The position numbers and the translations under genes are program-made. A DNA stretch of 55,695 bases, taken from positions 1 through 55,695 of the forward strand of contig NZ_BADT01000210.1 of the NCBI RefSeq assembly GCF_000239855.1, written 5' to 3'. This DNA is from Pseudoalteromonas sp. BSi20652 (lineage in GTDB: Bacteria; Pseudomonadota; Gammaproteobacteria; Enterobacterales; Alteromonadaceae). Of this stretch, positions 27,858 through 37,198 are shown one piece after another (position 1 is the first letter of the stretch; each line of letters begins with the position of its first letter). The notes below the pieces were generated by a model. That model was not told where the DNA came from, searched no databases, and saw only the letters and a list, made by a program, of their open reading frames with translations.

Positions 27858-28952
27858 TTATCTTGTTATTAGGTTGCCATGTTTCACGTGGAACATTTGT
27901 AGTTCTCGTTGCATGGGTTCCACCACAGCAGAAATACTTTCAGACAAAATTGAAGAGATAAAAATTTGAGAACTGCAGTGAGCAAGTAATTGTCCCACTT
28001 TCTCTTTTGTATCTTCGCCTAACTCTGAAGGTAGATCATCTATTAGCAATATAGATTGCTTATCTGTCTCTGACTCAATTAAGCTATTTTGCGTAACTTT
28101 TAACGCATATAATAGTAACTTCAATTGACCGCGTGAGAATGTATTCTCCACGCTGTTGCCAGCGACACTAAAACTAAAATCGGCCTTATGAGGGCCTTTA
28201 CTTGTAAACCCTTGGCGAGCATCTCGCTCAAAGTTTTGCTCTAACGCATCTGCAAGAGATTCGGTCTCTTTCCAGCCTGCGTTAAAGGTCATTTCTAAAT
28301 CACGTACAAGCGTTAATTCTGCACACATTTTATCAAAAAACTGCTGCTTAAACCTACTTATATACGCCAATCTTAATTTATTTATTTCTTCAGCCAGTCT
28401 AACAAATTCTTTGTCCCAAAACTTAATTTGGTCAAAATAATTCTTGGGCTTAGTTTTTAACAATGCATTACGTTGTTTAAGTACTTTATTGAACGATTGC
28501 CATAAAAAAAAGAACTCATGTTCCACGTGGAACAAACCTAAATCTAAAAACTTTCTGCGCTCTTTAGGCCCACCAAAAAATAAAGAATAACTCTCTGGTG
28601 TAATAATTTGCACTGGCATGAGTTGAGCTAGTTCGGATATTTTACGACTAGCCTTACCCTGAATTTTTAAATTAGTTTCACCCGTTTGAGTTTTACTAAT
28701 ACCAATTGGAATAGATAAGTCGTGTATTTTTTTGCGCCCGTGAATTACAAATTGCTCTTGCTGATGCGCGATAATACTTTTATGTTTTGGAGTACGAAAA
28801 GATTTGCCGTGAGAAAGGTAATAGATAGCCTCTAAAAGGCTGGTTTTTCCGCTGCCATTTTCACCATATATTATATTAACGCCGTTAACTGGTTCTAGCG
28901 TCAGCGCCTCAATATTACGAAAACATTTGAGGCTCAAATGACTTAAGCTCAT
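27858..28952 (-). CDS. recF: DNA replication and repair protein RecF
   Basis: A cytosolic SMC/ABC-type ATPase that, with RecO and RecR, loads RecA at single-strand gaps. The 364 residues contain Walker A GENGSGKTS at about 34-42, the ABC signature FSRGQLKLLLYALK near 265 and Walker B ILLIDDLPSELGED near 300. The gene sits between dnaN and gyrB with 15- and 12-base gaps. Two parS-like palindromes lie within its coding sequence: one over codons around 140-145 (FHVEH, a conserved RecF stretch) and one over the last dozen codons (FHVKH). These are annotated separately. Confidence 0.97.
   Translation of the reverse strand: MSLSHLSLKCFRNIEALTLEPVNGVNIIYGENGSGKTSLLEAIYYLSHGKSFRTPKHKSIIAHQQEQFVIHGRKKIHDLSIPIGISKTQTGETNLKIQGKASRKISELAQLMPVQIITPESYSLFFGGPKERRKFLDLGLFHVEHEFFFLWQSFNKVLKQRNALLKTKPKNYFDQIKFWDKEFVRLAEEINKLRLAYISRFKQQFFDKMCAELTLVRDLEMTFNAGWKETESLADALEQNFERDARQGFTSKGPHKADFSFSVAGNSVENTFSRGQLKLLLYALKVTQNSLIESETDKQSILLIDDLPSELGEDTKEKVGQLLAHCSSQIFISSILSESISAVVEPMQRELQMFHVKHGNLITR
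27880..27895. other. parS centromere site within the 3' end of recF
   Basis: TGTTTCACGTGGAACA fits the bacterial chromosomal parS consensus TGTTNCACGTGNAACA at every defined base. It is imperfectly symmetrical at one pair. It is presumably bound by the ParB encoded at 41423-42349. Confidence 0.85.
28519..28534. other. parS centromere site within recF, perfect palindrome
   Basis: TGTTCCACGTGGAACA is a perfect 16-base palindrome matching the parS consensus. It lies 639 bp from the other site and about 13 kb from parAB, on the dnaA side of oriC. Confidence 0.9.
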
Positions 28953-28967
28953 TATATATTTATAGTC

Positions 28968-30071
28968 TTATAAACGCATAGGCATAACAACGTACATTGC
29001 TTCTTCATCACCTGCACCTTCAATTAATGCACTGCTATTTGAATCGGCTAATGTAAATAGTACGTCTTCTGTTTTTAAGGTGTTTAGTACGTCTAGTACA
29101 TATGACACATTAAAACCTATTTCTAAATCCGCGCCTTCGTAACTTACTTCAACAACTTCTTCCGCTTGTTCTTGCTCTGGGTTGTTGGCCGTAATTTTTA
29201 GTAGACCATTTGATAAGTTTAAGCGTACACCACGAAACTTCTCATTCGATAAAATAGACACGCGTTGAAACGCACTACGTAACCATTCACGGTTAGCTGT
29301 AATTACTTTGTCGCCACCTCGTGGTAATACACGACGGTAATCTGGAAAGCGACCATCAACCAATTTACTCGTAAATATAAATTCAAGATCGATAATGCGA
29401 ATATGGTTAGCACCAAACTGAATTGTTACCAACTCATCGTCAGCGACCATAAGACGCATAATTTCTTGTACACCTTTGCGAGGTATAATTAATTGGCGTT
29501 GAGTGTTAAGCGATTGCGTTAATTGCTTTTGCGCTATAGCTAAACGGTGACCATCAGTTGCCACTGTTTTTATATCAGTATTATCTACTTCAAACGACAT
29601 ACCATTTAAGTAATAACGTACGTCTTGATTTGCCATCGAAAAATGTGTGCTTTCGAGTAACTTACGAAGCTCTAAACGAGTTAGCTGAAATTCAACCTCT
29701 CCGTCCCACTGCTCTAAATTAGGAAAATCATCAGCAGATAAAGTCGTTAGTGAAAAACGGCTTTTACCACTGGTTAAAAGCAATTGATGCTCTTGTAAAC
29801 TTAAAGTAATGTCTGAACCGTCTGGTAGACTTTTACAAATATCGAGTAATTTTTTAGCGGGTAACGTCAGTTTTGTATCGGCAATATCATCACCTACAAA
29901 TACGCCAGAAACTAATTCAATCTCAAGGTCAGTACCTGTCATTGAAAGTTGTCCGTTTTCTACCACTAACAAAACGTTAGATAAAATTGGTAGCGTGTGT
30001 TTGCGCTCTATTGCGCCCGACACTTGCACCAATGGCTTTAAAAACTGTTGTCTTGATATTGTTATTTGCAT
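28968..30071 (-). CDS. dnaN: DNA polymerase III sliding clamp, beta subunit
   Basis: Ring-shaped dimeric processivity clamp for DNA polymerase III. It has 367 residues (E. coli 366) with three repeated clamp domains at about 1-120, 125-245 and 246-367. Recognisable stretches are the start MQITISRQQFLKPLVQVSGA, LPILSNVLL near 28, FSMANQDVRYYLNGM near 137, TDGHRLA near 172, VDGRFPDYRRVLPR near 240, and the C-terminal MPMRL that forms part of the peptide-binding pocket. It lies 13 bases after dnaA in the conserved dnaA operon. Confidence 0.98.
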   Translation of the reverse strand: MQITISRQQFLKPLVQVSGAIERKHTLPILSNVLLVVENGQLSMTGTDLEIELVSGVFVGDDIADTKLTLPAKKLLDICKSLPDGSDITLSLQEHQLLLTSGKSRFSLTTLSADDFPNLEQWDGEVEFQLTRLELRKLLESTHFSMANQDVRYYLNGMSFEVDNTDIKTVATDGHRLAIAQKQLTQSLNTQRQLIIPRKGVQEIMRLMVADDELVTIQFGANHIRIIDLEFIFTSKLVDGRFPDYRRVLPRGGDKVITANREWLRSAFQRVSILSNEKFRGVRLNLSNGLLKITANNPEQEQAEEVVEVSYEGADLEIGFNVSYVLDVLNTLKTEDVLFTLADSNSSALIEGAGDEEAMYVVMPMRL

Positions 30072-30084
30072 AATAAAGTCAGCC

Positions 30085-31473
30085 CTAAGATGACAATGTT
30101 CTTATTAAGTTTTGGTAATCTTCTTTAATTTCGTGGCTTTCGTCACGTAATGATTTTATTTTACGACACGCGTGTAATACGGTCGTATGATCGCGTCCAC
30201 CAAATGCGTCACCAATCTCAGGTAAGCTGTGATTAGTCAATTCTTTAGATAGTGCCATAGCAACTTGGCGCGGCCTTGCTATAGAGCGGCTGCGGCGCTT
30301 AGATAACAGGTCTGATATTCGAATTCGATAATATTCAGCAACTGTACGCTGGATGTTATCTATGGTAACCAGTTTATCTTGCAAGGCAAGTAAATCACGT
30401 AGCGCTTCTTTTACAAAATCGATTGAAATAGGACGACCAGTAAAGTTCGCATTAGCGATTACACGGTTAAGTGCACCCTCTAATTCACGAACATTTGAAC
30501 GTAATTTTTTGGCAATAAAAAAAGCAACTTCGTGTGGTAAGTTAATCTTACTTTGCTGTGCTTTTTTCATCAAAATAGCAACGCGAGTTTCAAGCTCTGG
30601 TGGCTCAATCGCAATTGTTAATCCCCAACCAAAACGTGATTTAAGGCGGTCTTCAACCCCTTCAATCTCTTTGGGATAACGGTCAGACGTTAAAATAATT
30701 TGTTGGTTGCCTTCAAGCAATGCGTTAAAGGTATGGAAAAACTCTTCTTGTGAGCGTTCTTTATTAGCAAAAAATTGTATGTCATCGATCATCAATGCAT
30801 CAACACTTCTGTAATAACGCTTAAATTCTTCTATTGCGTTATTTTGCAGCGCTTTTACCATGTCTTGAACAAAGCGCTCTGAATGCATATAAACGATTTT
30901 AGCATCTGGTTTGTTAGCTAATATACCGTTGCCTACTGCATGTAATAAGTGAGTTTTACCTAAACCGGTTCCACCATATATAAATACAGGATTAAAGGCA
31001 GACCCAGGATTGTCAGCAATTTGTGTCGCCGCAGCCTTAGCTAACTGGTTTGATTTACCTTCAACAAAGCTGTCGAATGTGTAATTTTCTTTGATGTTAG
31101 ACTTGTAACCTGATTTAGGTGCAGGTTCAACAACTGGCTTTTGTTCGCGAGGCTGTTGTTTTGTTGAAACCTGTGCACTTGGTGCCGATTGAGTTTCAAT
31201 AACCGGTGCAGCTTGTGCATTTATTAAAGGTTTACTCCCTACGTCAAAACGTAGTTTTGGTGCTTCAACACCACAAATTTCTACTAGTAGTTCGTTAATT
31301 CTATTTAGGTACTTTTCTCTCACCCAATCAAGCACAAAGCGATTAGGTGCATAAATCGTCAAGGTATCTTCGGTACTTTCTGCTTGAAGTGGTCTTACCC
31401 ACATACTGAATTGCTGCGAAGGCAGCTCATCTTGCAATACATATAAACAACTTTGCCAAACCGACAGATACAC
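30085..31473 (-). CDS. dnaA: chromosomal replication initiator protein DnaA
   Basis: An AAA+ ATPase that binds DnaA boxes and opens oriC. The start is GTG 31473 (read [20 protein letters not shown]), with CTGGGAG about eight bases upstream; it gives 462 residues, similar to the 467 of E. coli. The frame remains open upstream, but those residues are not DnaA-like. Domain I (about 1-90) binds helicase and DiaA-type partners. Domain II is a Q/P/A-rich linker. Domain III has Walker [10 protein letters not shown] near 170 and Walker B MIDDIQFF near 230. Domain IV ends with the DnaA-box-recognition signature [19 protein letters not shown]. The TTATCCACA box at 31593 upstream suggests autoregulation. 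Confidence 0.98.
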   Translation of the reverse strand: MYLSVWQSCLYVLQDELPSQQFSMWVRPLQAESTEDTLTIYAPNRFVLDWVREKYLNRINELLVEICGVEAPKLRFDVGSKPLINAQAAPVIETQSAPSAQVSTKQQPREQKPVVEPAPKSGYKSNIKENYTFDSFVEGKSNQLAKAAATQIADNPGSAFNPVFIYGGTGLGKTHLLHAVGNGILANKPDAKIVYMHSERFVQDMVKALQNNAIEEFKRYYRSVDALMIDDIQFFANKERSQEEFFHTFNALLEGNQQIILTSDRYPKEIEGVEDRLKSRFGWGLTIAIEPPELETRVAILMKKAQQSKINLPHEVAFFIAKKLRSNVRELEGALNRVIANANFTGRPISIDFVKEALRDLLALQDKLVTIDNIQRTVAEYYRIRISDLLSKRRSRSIARPRQVAMALSKELTNHSLPEIGDAFGGRDHTTVLHACRKIKSLRDESHEIKEDYQNLIRTLSS

Positions 31474-31992
31474 AGTTAAACTCCCAGAGATATAATTTTT
31501 ATTCCCGCACATCATTAATGATCATAAATCATACATTTATTGCGTTCAAATGGTCCAATAAGCGACCCAAGACCGCATATTATGAAGATACTTTATCCAC
31601 AAGTAAAAGATTGATTTTTATAAAATTGTTTATATCAATGTATAAAATCATTAACAAGCTGATTTAAAACAGTTTTTATTTTAGATCCAGAGAAGAGATC
31701 ATAACAAAATAACGCCAAGATCGCGAACCAAATTTACGATCCAATTTACTTTTCCCCCACTTTTATTCACTTTTTATACAGGGGCTGTGGAAAACTTCTT
31801 GTTTATGATGATCCTAACAGATCACCTTATATGATCTCTCATCATAGTAGTTGGTAGGTTATATACTCTTAACGTAATTATGATTGACTTTACATTACTT
31901 ACTCTATAATATCTCGCGCTCGCAATGGCACCTATGCCAGGATCGCGACCTGTATAGGATGTTTTAACTTTAACCGATCGGATGAGATTGTT
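31474..31992. promoter_or_regulatory. divergent dnaA/rpmH control region with DnaA boxes and many GATC sites
   Basis: This 519-bp AT-rich gene-free region separates leftward dnaA from rightward rpmH. It holds a perfect DnaA box TTATCCACA at 31593-31601, a second on the other strand (TTTTCCACA, 31786-31794), and ten GATC sites, where about two are expected by chance. An rpmH promoter candidate is TTGACT at 31884-31889 with TATAAT at 31905-31910; its 15-bp spacer is short. The features suit DnaA- and Dam/SeqA-dependent control of dnaA. They also resemble the Pseudomonas-type origin, which lies in this same gap. Confidence 0.75.
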
Positions 31993-32127
31993 ATGAAAAG
32001 AACTTTTCAACCTAGCGTTTTAAAACGCAAACGTGCACACGGCTTCCGTGCTCGCATGGCAACTGTAAATGGCCGTAAAGTATTAGCACGTCGCCGCGCT
32101 AAAGGCCGCAAAGTTCTTTCTGCTTAA
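31993..32127 (+). CDS. rpmH: 50S ribosomal protein L34
   Basis: A 44-residue, strongly basic ribosomal protein. The translation begins [20 protein letters not shown] and ends [12 protein letters not shown], the nearly invariant bacterial L34 sequence. It is the first gene of rpmH-rnpA-yidD-yidC-mnmE and starts 7 bases before rnpA. The promoter candidate is at 31884-31910. Confidence 0.98.
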
Positions 32128-32134
32128 TTTATAA

Positions 32135-32558
32135 GTGGAAGACTTTAGCTTTGGCAGGGAGTTACGTCTGTTAACTCCCTCGCATTACTCTCGCATATTT
32201 AATGAACCCGCTCGGGCTGCAACTCCTTTCTTTACTCTATTAGCTAAACAAAATGACCAAGAAAAACCTCGGTTAGGTCTTACTGTTGCTAAAAAACGAC
32301 GTAAAAAAGGCATGCCAACGAAACCGTATTAAACGTCTCGCTCGCGAAAGTTTTCGTTTAAGTCAACATAATATGGATAACATCGATATTGTGCTTATGG
32401 TAAAAAATGGTATTGATGAGCAGTCTAATGAAGAATTAACCAAGCAACTTACTAAGTTATGGCGAAAAATTAACGAACGCTGTAAACCAGGCGCTCCTAA
32501 ACCGCCACCTTTTAAGAAACGCCCAAACAAATCAGCTAAATCTAATAAACAAACCTAA
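32135..32558 (+). pseudogene. rnpA: ribonuclease P protein component, with a single-base frameshift
   Basis: RnpA is the protein cofactor of RNase P, which matures tRNA 5' ends. The first frame, from GTG 32135, reads [20 protein letters not shown] and on to GLTVAKK, then goes out of frame and stops at 32332. A second frame in the same DNA carries [20 protein letters not shown], the conserved RNR motif, and runs to 32558. Removing one base around 32297-32300 joins them into AKK[13 protein letters not shown] and a protein of about 140 residues. The C-terminal tail is rich in K and P and longer than in E. coli. RnpA is essential in well-studied bacteria, so I regard the extra base as a probable sequence error. 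Confidence 0.9.
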
Positions 32559-32687
32559 TTGCAATAGAATTGCAGGGTTAATTAATGTATCTTTAGCTCA
32601 CCTTTTAATCATGCATTTAAAATATCTAATTGAGTCTTTAAATACATGATATCTATCTCACTAAACTTAAGTTGGGGCATAAACATC

Positions 32688-32963
32688 ATGAGGTTACTTA
32701 AACCACTGGTTGCTTTACCGAAGTTTTGTTTAGTGTTATTAATTCGCGGTTATCAAAAGTGGATTAGCCCGCTACTAGGTCCGCATTGTCGTTTTAATCC
32801 AAGCTGCTCATATTATGCAATTCAAGCAATTAACTTGCATGGATTTATAAAAGGGAGTTGGTTAGCTTTAAAACGCATATTAAAATGCCATCCTTTACAT
32901 TCAGGTGGAGACGACCCCGTTCCTGAAAAATTAACCCATATTAACCACCAACACGAGAAATAA
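32688..32963 (+). CDS. yidD: membrane protein insertion efficiency factor YidD
   Basis: A 91-residue small membrane-associated protein that assists YidC-dependent insertion. The family motifs are [20 protein letters not shown] followed by [10 protein letters not shown], with the conserved cysteines, and [22 protein letters not shown] 32688 ([12 protein letters not shown]) is preferred, with GGGG about ten bases upstream; an earlier in-frame ATG at 32646 would add an atypical extension. It lies between rnpA and yidC, 8 bases before yidC, as is usual. Confidence 0.95.
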   Translation: MRLLKPLVALPKFCLVLLIRGYQKWISPLLGPHCRFNPSCSYYAIQAINLHGFIKGSWLALKRILKCHPLHSGGDDPVPEKLTHINHQHEK

Positions 32964-32971
32964 GAGCTGTT

Positions 32972-34609
32972 ATGGAATCGCAACGCACGTTTTTATTAAT
33001 TGGCCTAATGCTAGTGTCGTTTTTATTATTCCAAGAATGGGATAATGATTACAACAAGCCTAAAGTCAATCCAAGTGCCACAACACAAACACTACAAGCA
33101 AATTCACCAGAGTCGGATGATTATATTCCTTCATCGTCAGATTCTGAGTTACCTGCTTCAGCAACTTTAACCAAGCGTTCAGTTATTGAAATTACAACAG
33201 ACGTTTTTAAAGTTAAAATTGACACTAAAGGCGGTGATATTGTTGAAACAGACCTTCTTCAATACGAAGACACCAAAGGTAGCGGCACTCCTTATACGCT
33301 TCTTGGTGAACTTATTGAAGGTCATCAATACTTTTCACAAAGTGGCTTAATTGGCTTAAATGGCCCTGACGCATCAGCTAACGGTCGCCCTACTTATAAC
33401 ACCGAACAAAAATCATATACATTAACGGGTGATGAGCTTCGCGTTCCACTTCAGTTTACTGATAGTAATGGTGTTAGTTTTACTAAAACGTATGTATTCA
33501 AAAAAGGTCAGTATGACGTAGGCTTAGAATACAAAATTAACAACACTACCAGCGCACCTCTTCAAGTACAGCTATACACGCAAATTAAGCGTACCGTACA
33601 AGAAAAAGGTAGTATGGTTGATCAAAACTATTTAGGTGCTGCATACGGTACTGACGAAGAACCATACGAAAAGTATAGTTTTTCAGATATGGCTGATAAA
33701 AACCTAAACAAAAACACGCAAGGTGGTTATGTTGCATTTATACAACATTACTTTGTAAGTGCTTGGGTTCCAATGCAGGATCAAACAAATGCAATTTATA
33801 GCTTAATTACAAAAAGTAATGCCGCTATTATTGGTGTGAAAGATGAAGCTGTAAATATTCAAGCTGGAAATGAGCAAACACTTACTGCTATTTATTATAT
33901 GGGCCCGAAAGAGTCTGATATTCTTGAAGCGATTCACCCAGACTTAGACTTAACTGTAGATTACGGTTGGTTATGGTTTATTTCGCAACCTTTATTTGTA
34001 TTGCTAAAATGGTTACATAGCATTTTAGGTAACTGGGGTGTAGCAATTATTGCCATCACTATTATCGTTAAATCGTTAATGTACCCACTTACTAAAGCGC
34101 AATACACGTCAATGGCAAAAATGCGTGCCCTACAGCCTAAAATGGCAGCTCTTAAAGAAAAGTTTGGTGACGACCGTCAAAAGTTCGGCCAAGCTACAAT
34201 GGAAATGTACAAAAAAGAAAAAGTTAACCCTATGGGTGGCTGTTTCCCTATTTTACTACAAATGCCAATTTTCTTAGCCTTGTTCTACGTATTCTTAGAG
34301 TCTACTGAACTTCGCCATGCTGAATTCATTTTTTGGTTAACTGACCTTTCTGCACAAGACCCGTACTACGTATTGCCAATATTATTTGGTGCGAGTATGT
34401 TTGTGACGCAAAAGCTACAACCAATGACGGTTACCGATCCAATGCAGCAAAAAATGATGACCTTTATGCCGGTTATCTTCTCTGTATTCTTCTTATGGTT
34501 CCCATCTGGTTTAGTTCTTTACTGGTTAGTGTCTAACCTTATTTCTATTGTCCAGATGTTAATCATCTACCGTGGCATGGAAAAGAAAGGAATTAAAGTA
34601 AGAGGCTAA
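32972..34609 (+). CDS. yidC: membrane protein insertase YidC
   Basis: A 545-residue inner-membrane insertase and chaperone acting alone or with SecYEG. TM1 is at the start (FLLIGLMLVSFLLFQEW). A large periplasmic beta domain spans about 60-340. The conserved five-TM core from about 345 includes WLWFISQPLFVLLKWLHSIL, GNWGVAIIAITIIVKSLMYP with the hydrophilic-groove arginine equivalent replaced by K in this motif region, KEKVNPMGGCFPILLQMPIF near 410, and FFLWFPSGLVLYWLVSNLIS near 508. It ends in a short basic tail. It is in the conserved rpmH-rnpA-yidD-yidC-mnmE block. Confidence 0.97.
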   Translation: MESQRTFLLIGLMLVSFLLFQEWDNDYNKPKVNPSATTQTLQANSPESDDYIPSSSDSELPASATLTKRSVIEITTDVFKVKIDTKGGDIVETDLLQYEDTKGSGTPYTLLGELIEGHQYFSQSGLIGLNGPDASANGRPTYNTEQKSYTLTGDELRVPLQFTDSNGVSFTKTYVFKKGQYDVGLEYKINNTTSAPLQVQLYTQIKRTVQEKGSMVDQNYLGAAYGTDEEPYEKYSFSDMADKNLNKNTQGGYVAFIQHYFVSAWVPMQDQTNAIYSLITKSNAAIIGVKDEAVNIQAGNEQTLTAIYYMGPKESDILEAIHPDLDLTVDYGWLWFISQPLFVLLKWLHSILGNWGVAIIAITIIVKSLMYPLTKAQYTSMAKMRALQPKMAALKEKFGDDRQKFGQATMEMYKKEKVNPMGGCFPILLQMPIFLALFYVFLESTELRHAEFIFWLTDLSAQDPYYVLPILFGASMFVTQKLQPMTVTDPMQQKMMTFMPVIFSVFFLWFPSGLVLYWLVSNLISIVQMLIIYRGMEKKGIKVRG

Positions 34610-34658
34610 TTGCCTATACCCAAGCCACATTAAGATGGTTTGGGTATATTACTTATAT

Positions 34659-34684
34659 AAAGGCGACTTCGGTTGCCTTTTTTA
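34659..34684 (+). terminator. UUCG-tetraloop terminator after yidC
   Basis: AAAGGCGAC/GTTGCCTTT stem (one G-T pair) closed by a TTCG loop and followed by a T-run. A second palindrome at 34615-34648 (TATACCCAA ... TTGGGTATA) lies just upstream and has no T-run. Confidence 0.85.
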
Positions 34685-34774
34685 TTGCCTGTTTTTCACC
34701 AGAGTATTCGCGAGTGTTTATTTCATAGGTTACAATACCGCCATAAAGTTACTCATCGTTGGCAAATTAATAGC

Positions 34775-36139
34775 ATGATCAATCAAGATACAATTGCAGC
34801 ACAAGCAACAGCCCCTGGACGTGGTGGTGTTGGTATTATTCGCGTTTCAGGTAGCCTTGCTAAAAGTGTCGCCGAAAAAGTAGTAGGTAAAATACCTAAA
34901 GTTCGCTACGCCGATTACGTGCCATTTAAAAGCCTTGCTGGCGAGCAACTTGATCAAGGTATTGCTATTTACTTCGCAGGACCTAACTCATTTACTGGTG
35001 AAGATGTACTTGAATTACAAGGCCACGGAGGTCCTGTAGTACTTGATATGTTACTTAAAGAAATTAGCAAAATAGACGGCGTTCGTTTAGCCAAGCCTGG
35101 TGAGTTTTCTGAACGTGCATTTATGAACGACAAGCTTGATTTAACACAAGCAGAAGCCATCGCCGACTTAATTAATGCTACAAGCGAGCAAGCTGCCAAA
35201 AGCGCCCTACAGTCTCTCCAAGGTGAATTTTCTAAACACATAGAAACGCTTGTAGAAAAAGTAATTCACCTACGTATGTATGTAGAAGCGGCAATAGATT
35301 TTCCTGATGAAGAAATTGATTTTTTATCAGACGGTAAAGTATCAGGCGACTTAGACGCCATTATTACCCAACTTAACACCGTAACCAACCAAGCTAAACA
35401 AGGTAGCATCATGCGCGAAGGTATGCGTGTTGTTATTGCTGGTCGCCCAAATGCAGGTAAATCAAGCCTACTAAACGCCCTAGCCGGTCGTGAAGCCGCA
35501 ATCGTAACAGAAATAGCCGGAACCACTCGCGACGTACTACGAGAGCATATACATATAGATGGTATGCCACTGCATATTATAGATACCGCAGGCCTACGAG
35601 AGAGTCCAGACCGCGTAGAACAAATAGGTATTGAACGTGCGTGGGATGAAATAAACCAAGCAGATCGCGTTTTATTTATGCTTGATGGCACTGATACTAT
35701 AGATACTGACCCGCATAAAATTTGGCCTGAATTTATGGCAAAATTACCCGAAGGTATGGGGGTTACGGTCATCAGAAATAAAGCTGATTTATCGGGTGAT
35801 ATAGTCGGAATGGAGCAAGAGCAACAATACCCGGTCATCAGCTTAAGCGCTAAAAATGCTGATGGTATTGAGCTTGTTCGCGAGCATTTAAAAGCTTGTA
35901 TAGGCTTTCAAGGCGCAATGGAAGGTGGCTTTATGGCGCGCCGTCGTCATTTGGATGCACTAGAGAGTGCTGCGTATCATCTCGATACAGGTAAAACACA
36001 ATTAGAAATGCACATTGCTGGTGAAATATTGGCTGAAGAACTACGTTTAACGCAGCAGTATTTGAATGAAATAACCGGTGAATTTACCTCAGATGACTTA
36101 CTTGGCAAAATATTTAGCTCGTTTTGTATCGGTAAATAA
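34775..36139 (+). CDS. mnmE: tRNA modification GTPase MnmE
   Basis: With MnmG it forms the cmnm5U34 modification at the wobble position of certain tRNAs. The 454 residues from ATG 34775 ([20 protein letters not shown]) match the family; an open frame extends 34 codons upstream without homology. The N-terminal folate-binding domain is at 1-118. The GTPase domain has G1 GRPNAGKSS near 225, the GTTRD switch near 249, DTAGLRE near 268 and NKADL (G4) near 336. The C-terminus is the catalytic CIGK tetrapeptide. It is the last gene of the rpmH cluster. Its partner mnmG is 2 kb to the right across oriC. Confidence 0.98.
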   Translation: MINQDTIAAQATAPGRGGVGIIRVSGSLAKSVAEKVVGKIPKVRYADYVPFKSLAGEQLDQGIAIYFAGPNSFTGEDVLELQGHGGPVVLDMLLKEISKIDGVRLAKPGEFSERAFMNDKLDLTQAEAIADLINATSEQAAKSALQSLQGEFSKHIETLVEKVIHLRMYVEAAIDFPDEEIDFLSDGKVSGDLDAIITQLNTVTNQAKQGSIMREGMRVVIAGRPNAGKSSLLNALAGREAAIVTEIAGTTRDVLREHIHIDGMPLHIIDTAGLRESPDRVEQIGIERAWDEINQADRVLFMLDGTDTIDTDPHKIWPEFMAKLPEGMGVTVIRNKADLSGDIVGMEQEQQYPVISLSAKNADGIELVREHLKACIGFQGAMEGGFMARRRHLDALESAAYHLDTGKTQLEMHIAGEILAEELRLTQQYLNEITGEFTSDDLLGKIFSSFCIGK

Positions 36140-36168
36140 ACACCCTATTACAAATATATTTTTATTAT

Positions 36169-36188
36169 AAGAGCACTTAGGTGCTCTT
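36169..36188 (+). terminator. terminator after mnmE
   Basis: AAGAGCAC/GTGCTCTT stem with a TTAG loop and a following T-run, 29 bases past the mnmE stop. Confidence 0.85.
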
Positions 36189-36388
36189 TTTTATGTAAAA
36201 TATTCACCATAAAATATGTATTTATACCGTCAATCCCAGCCAGTTCTGCCAATAAAATCATACCCAAAGCGATAATTATTACCAGCCAGATCATGTAGAT
36301 TAGACAGTGGAAAGAGCCTATAAGTAAGGTATTAATAGCGCAAGTAACACCCATTTTAAGGTCAAAACCGATACATATTTCAAACAAA

Positions 36389-37198
36389 AATACGTTTTAA
36401 AATCGTTATCCTCCACATAAAAGATAGTTATAAATAGCTTTTTTATAATTACCTAGCTCATAAAAACTGATGTTATTTGCTCAATTTAAGAGCTAAAACG
36501 TGATGATCAATACTCTAAAAAGCCGACTTTATACAACATATGGACAGACGATCACTGTGGCTTTTTAATAAAAATGACTAGAGATTTGAGTACATCTAAC
36601 TTTTTATCTACTAATCCACCAGCAAAATACATAAAAAAGCAGCTATAAATACGCATTAAATTAAATATGTTGAGATCACTTATCCACAAAACGTAATTTT
36701 TAACTCAAATAAATAGTAAATTGAGCTATCTCACAGAGAAAAACCTAATGATCTATTAAAAATTATCTGTTTATAGGCTTATTTTTAATTAATTTCGTTA
36801 GATCAGCTCAATTAGATCATTTAATAAAATTATTTTCGATCTAAATTTAAGGTTATCAACAACCTTTATATCCACATTATGATCACCTTGTACTTTTTAT
36901 ACCTGTATTTACAATTAAGTCTTTCCTAAATAGTAGTATCAATAACTTAGCGATTATTAAACAACCTAAAAAGTGAGTTTAAACAGAGCTTCCCCCACTG
37001 TTATCAACAACTTTATCAGAAGATTACATTTAAAGATATTTTGTTAATCTTTATAATATCAATAACTTAAGTAGATACTTTCAAATGAGAGTGAAATTAG
37101 CGCAAAAATAGTTATACAAAAAAGCACTCTTAACTTTACTGTTACCTACACTCAGTTATCATAGTCAGCAATTAAAACCAATGTGATCACTAATATTC
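36389..37198. other. AT-rich gene-free region left of mioC with DnaA boxes and GATC sites
   Basis: About 0.8 kb without a convincing gene. DnaA boxes are a perfect TTATCCACA at 36680-36688, TTATCAACA at 36853-36861 and 37001-37009, and a one-mismatch ATATCCACA at 36868-36876. Nine GATC sites are present, against about three expected by chance. In E. coli the mioC promoter has one DnaA box; this is a larger cluster. It may control mioC transcription towards oriC, titrate DnaA, or form part of an extended origin. Confidence 0.6.

Noticed and set aside
34615-34648. Palindrome TATACCCAA/TTGGGTATA after yidC as a terminator or mobile-repeat end
   Set aside because: It has no T-run, and the real terminator with a TTCG loop follows at 34659. 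I saw no second copy in the window.
35266-35838. 190-codon antisense frame in mnmE
   Set aside because: It is a shadow of the conserved mnmE GTPase region; its serine-, proline- and isoleucine-rich content is typical of antisense translations.
36148-36387. 79-codon minus-strand frame right of mnmE with hydrophobic stretches
   Set aside because: It starts at TTG with no ribosome-binding site, ends through the mnmE terminator hairpin, and has no recognisable family. AT-rich DNA readily gives hydrophobic translations.
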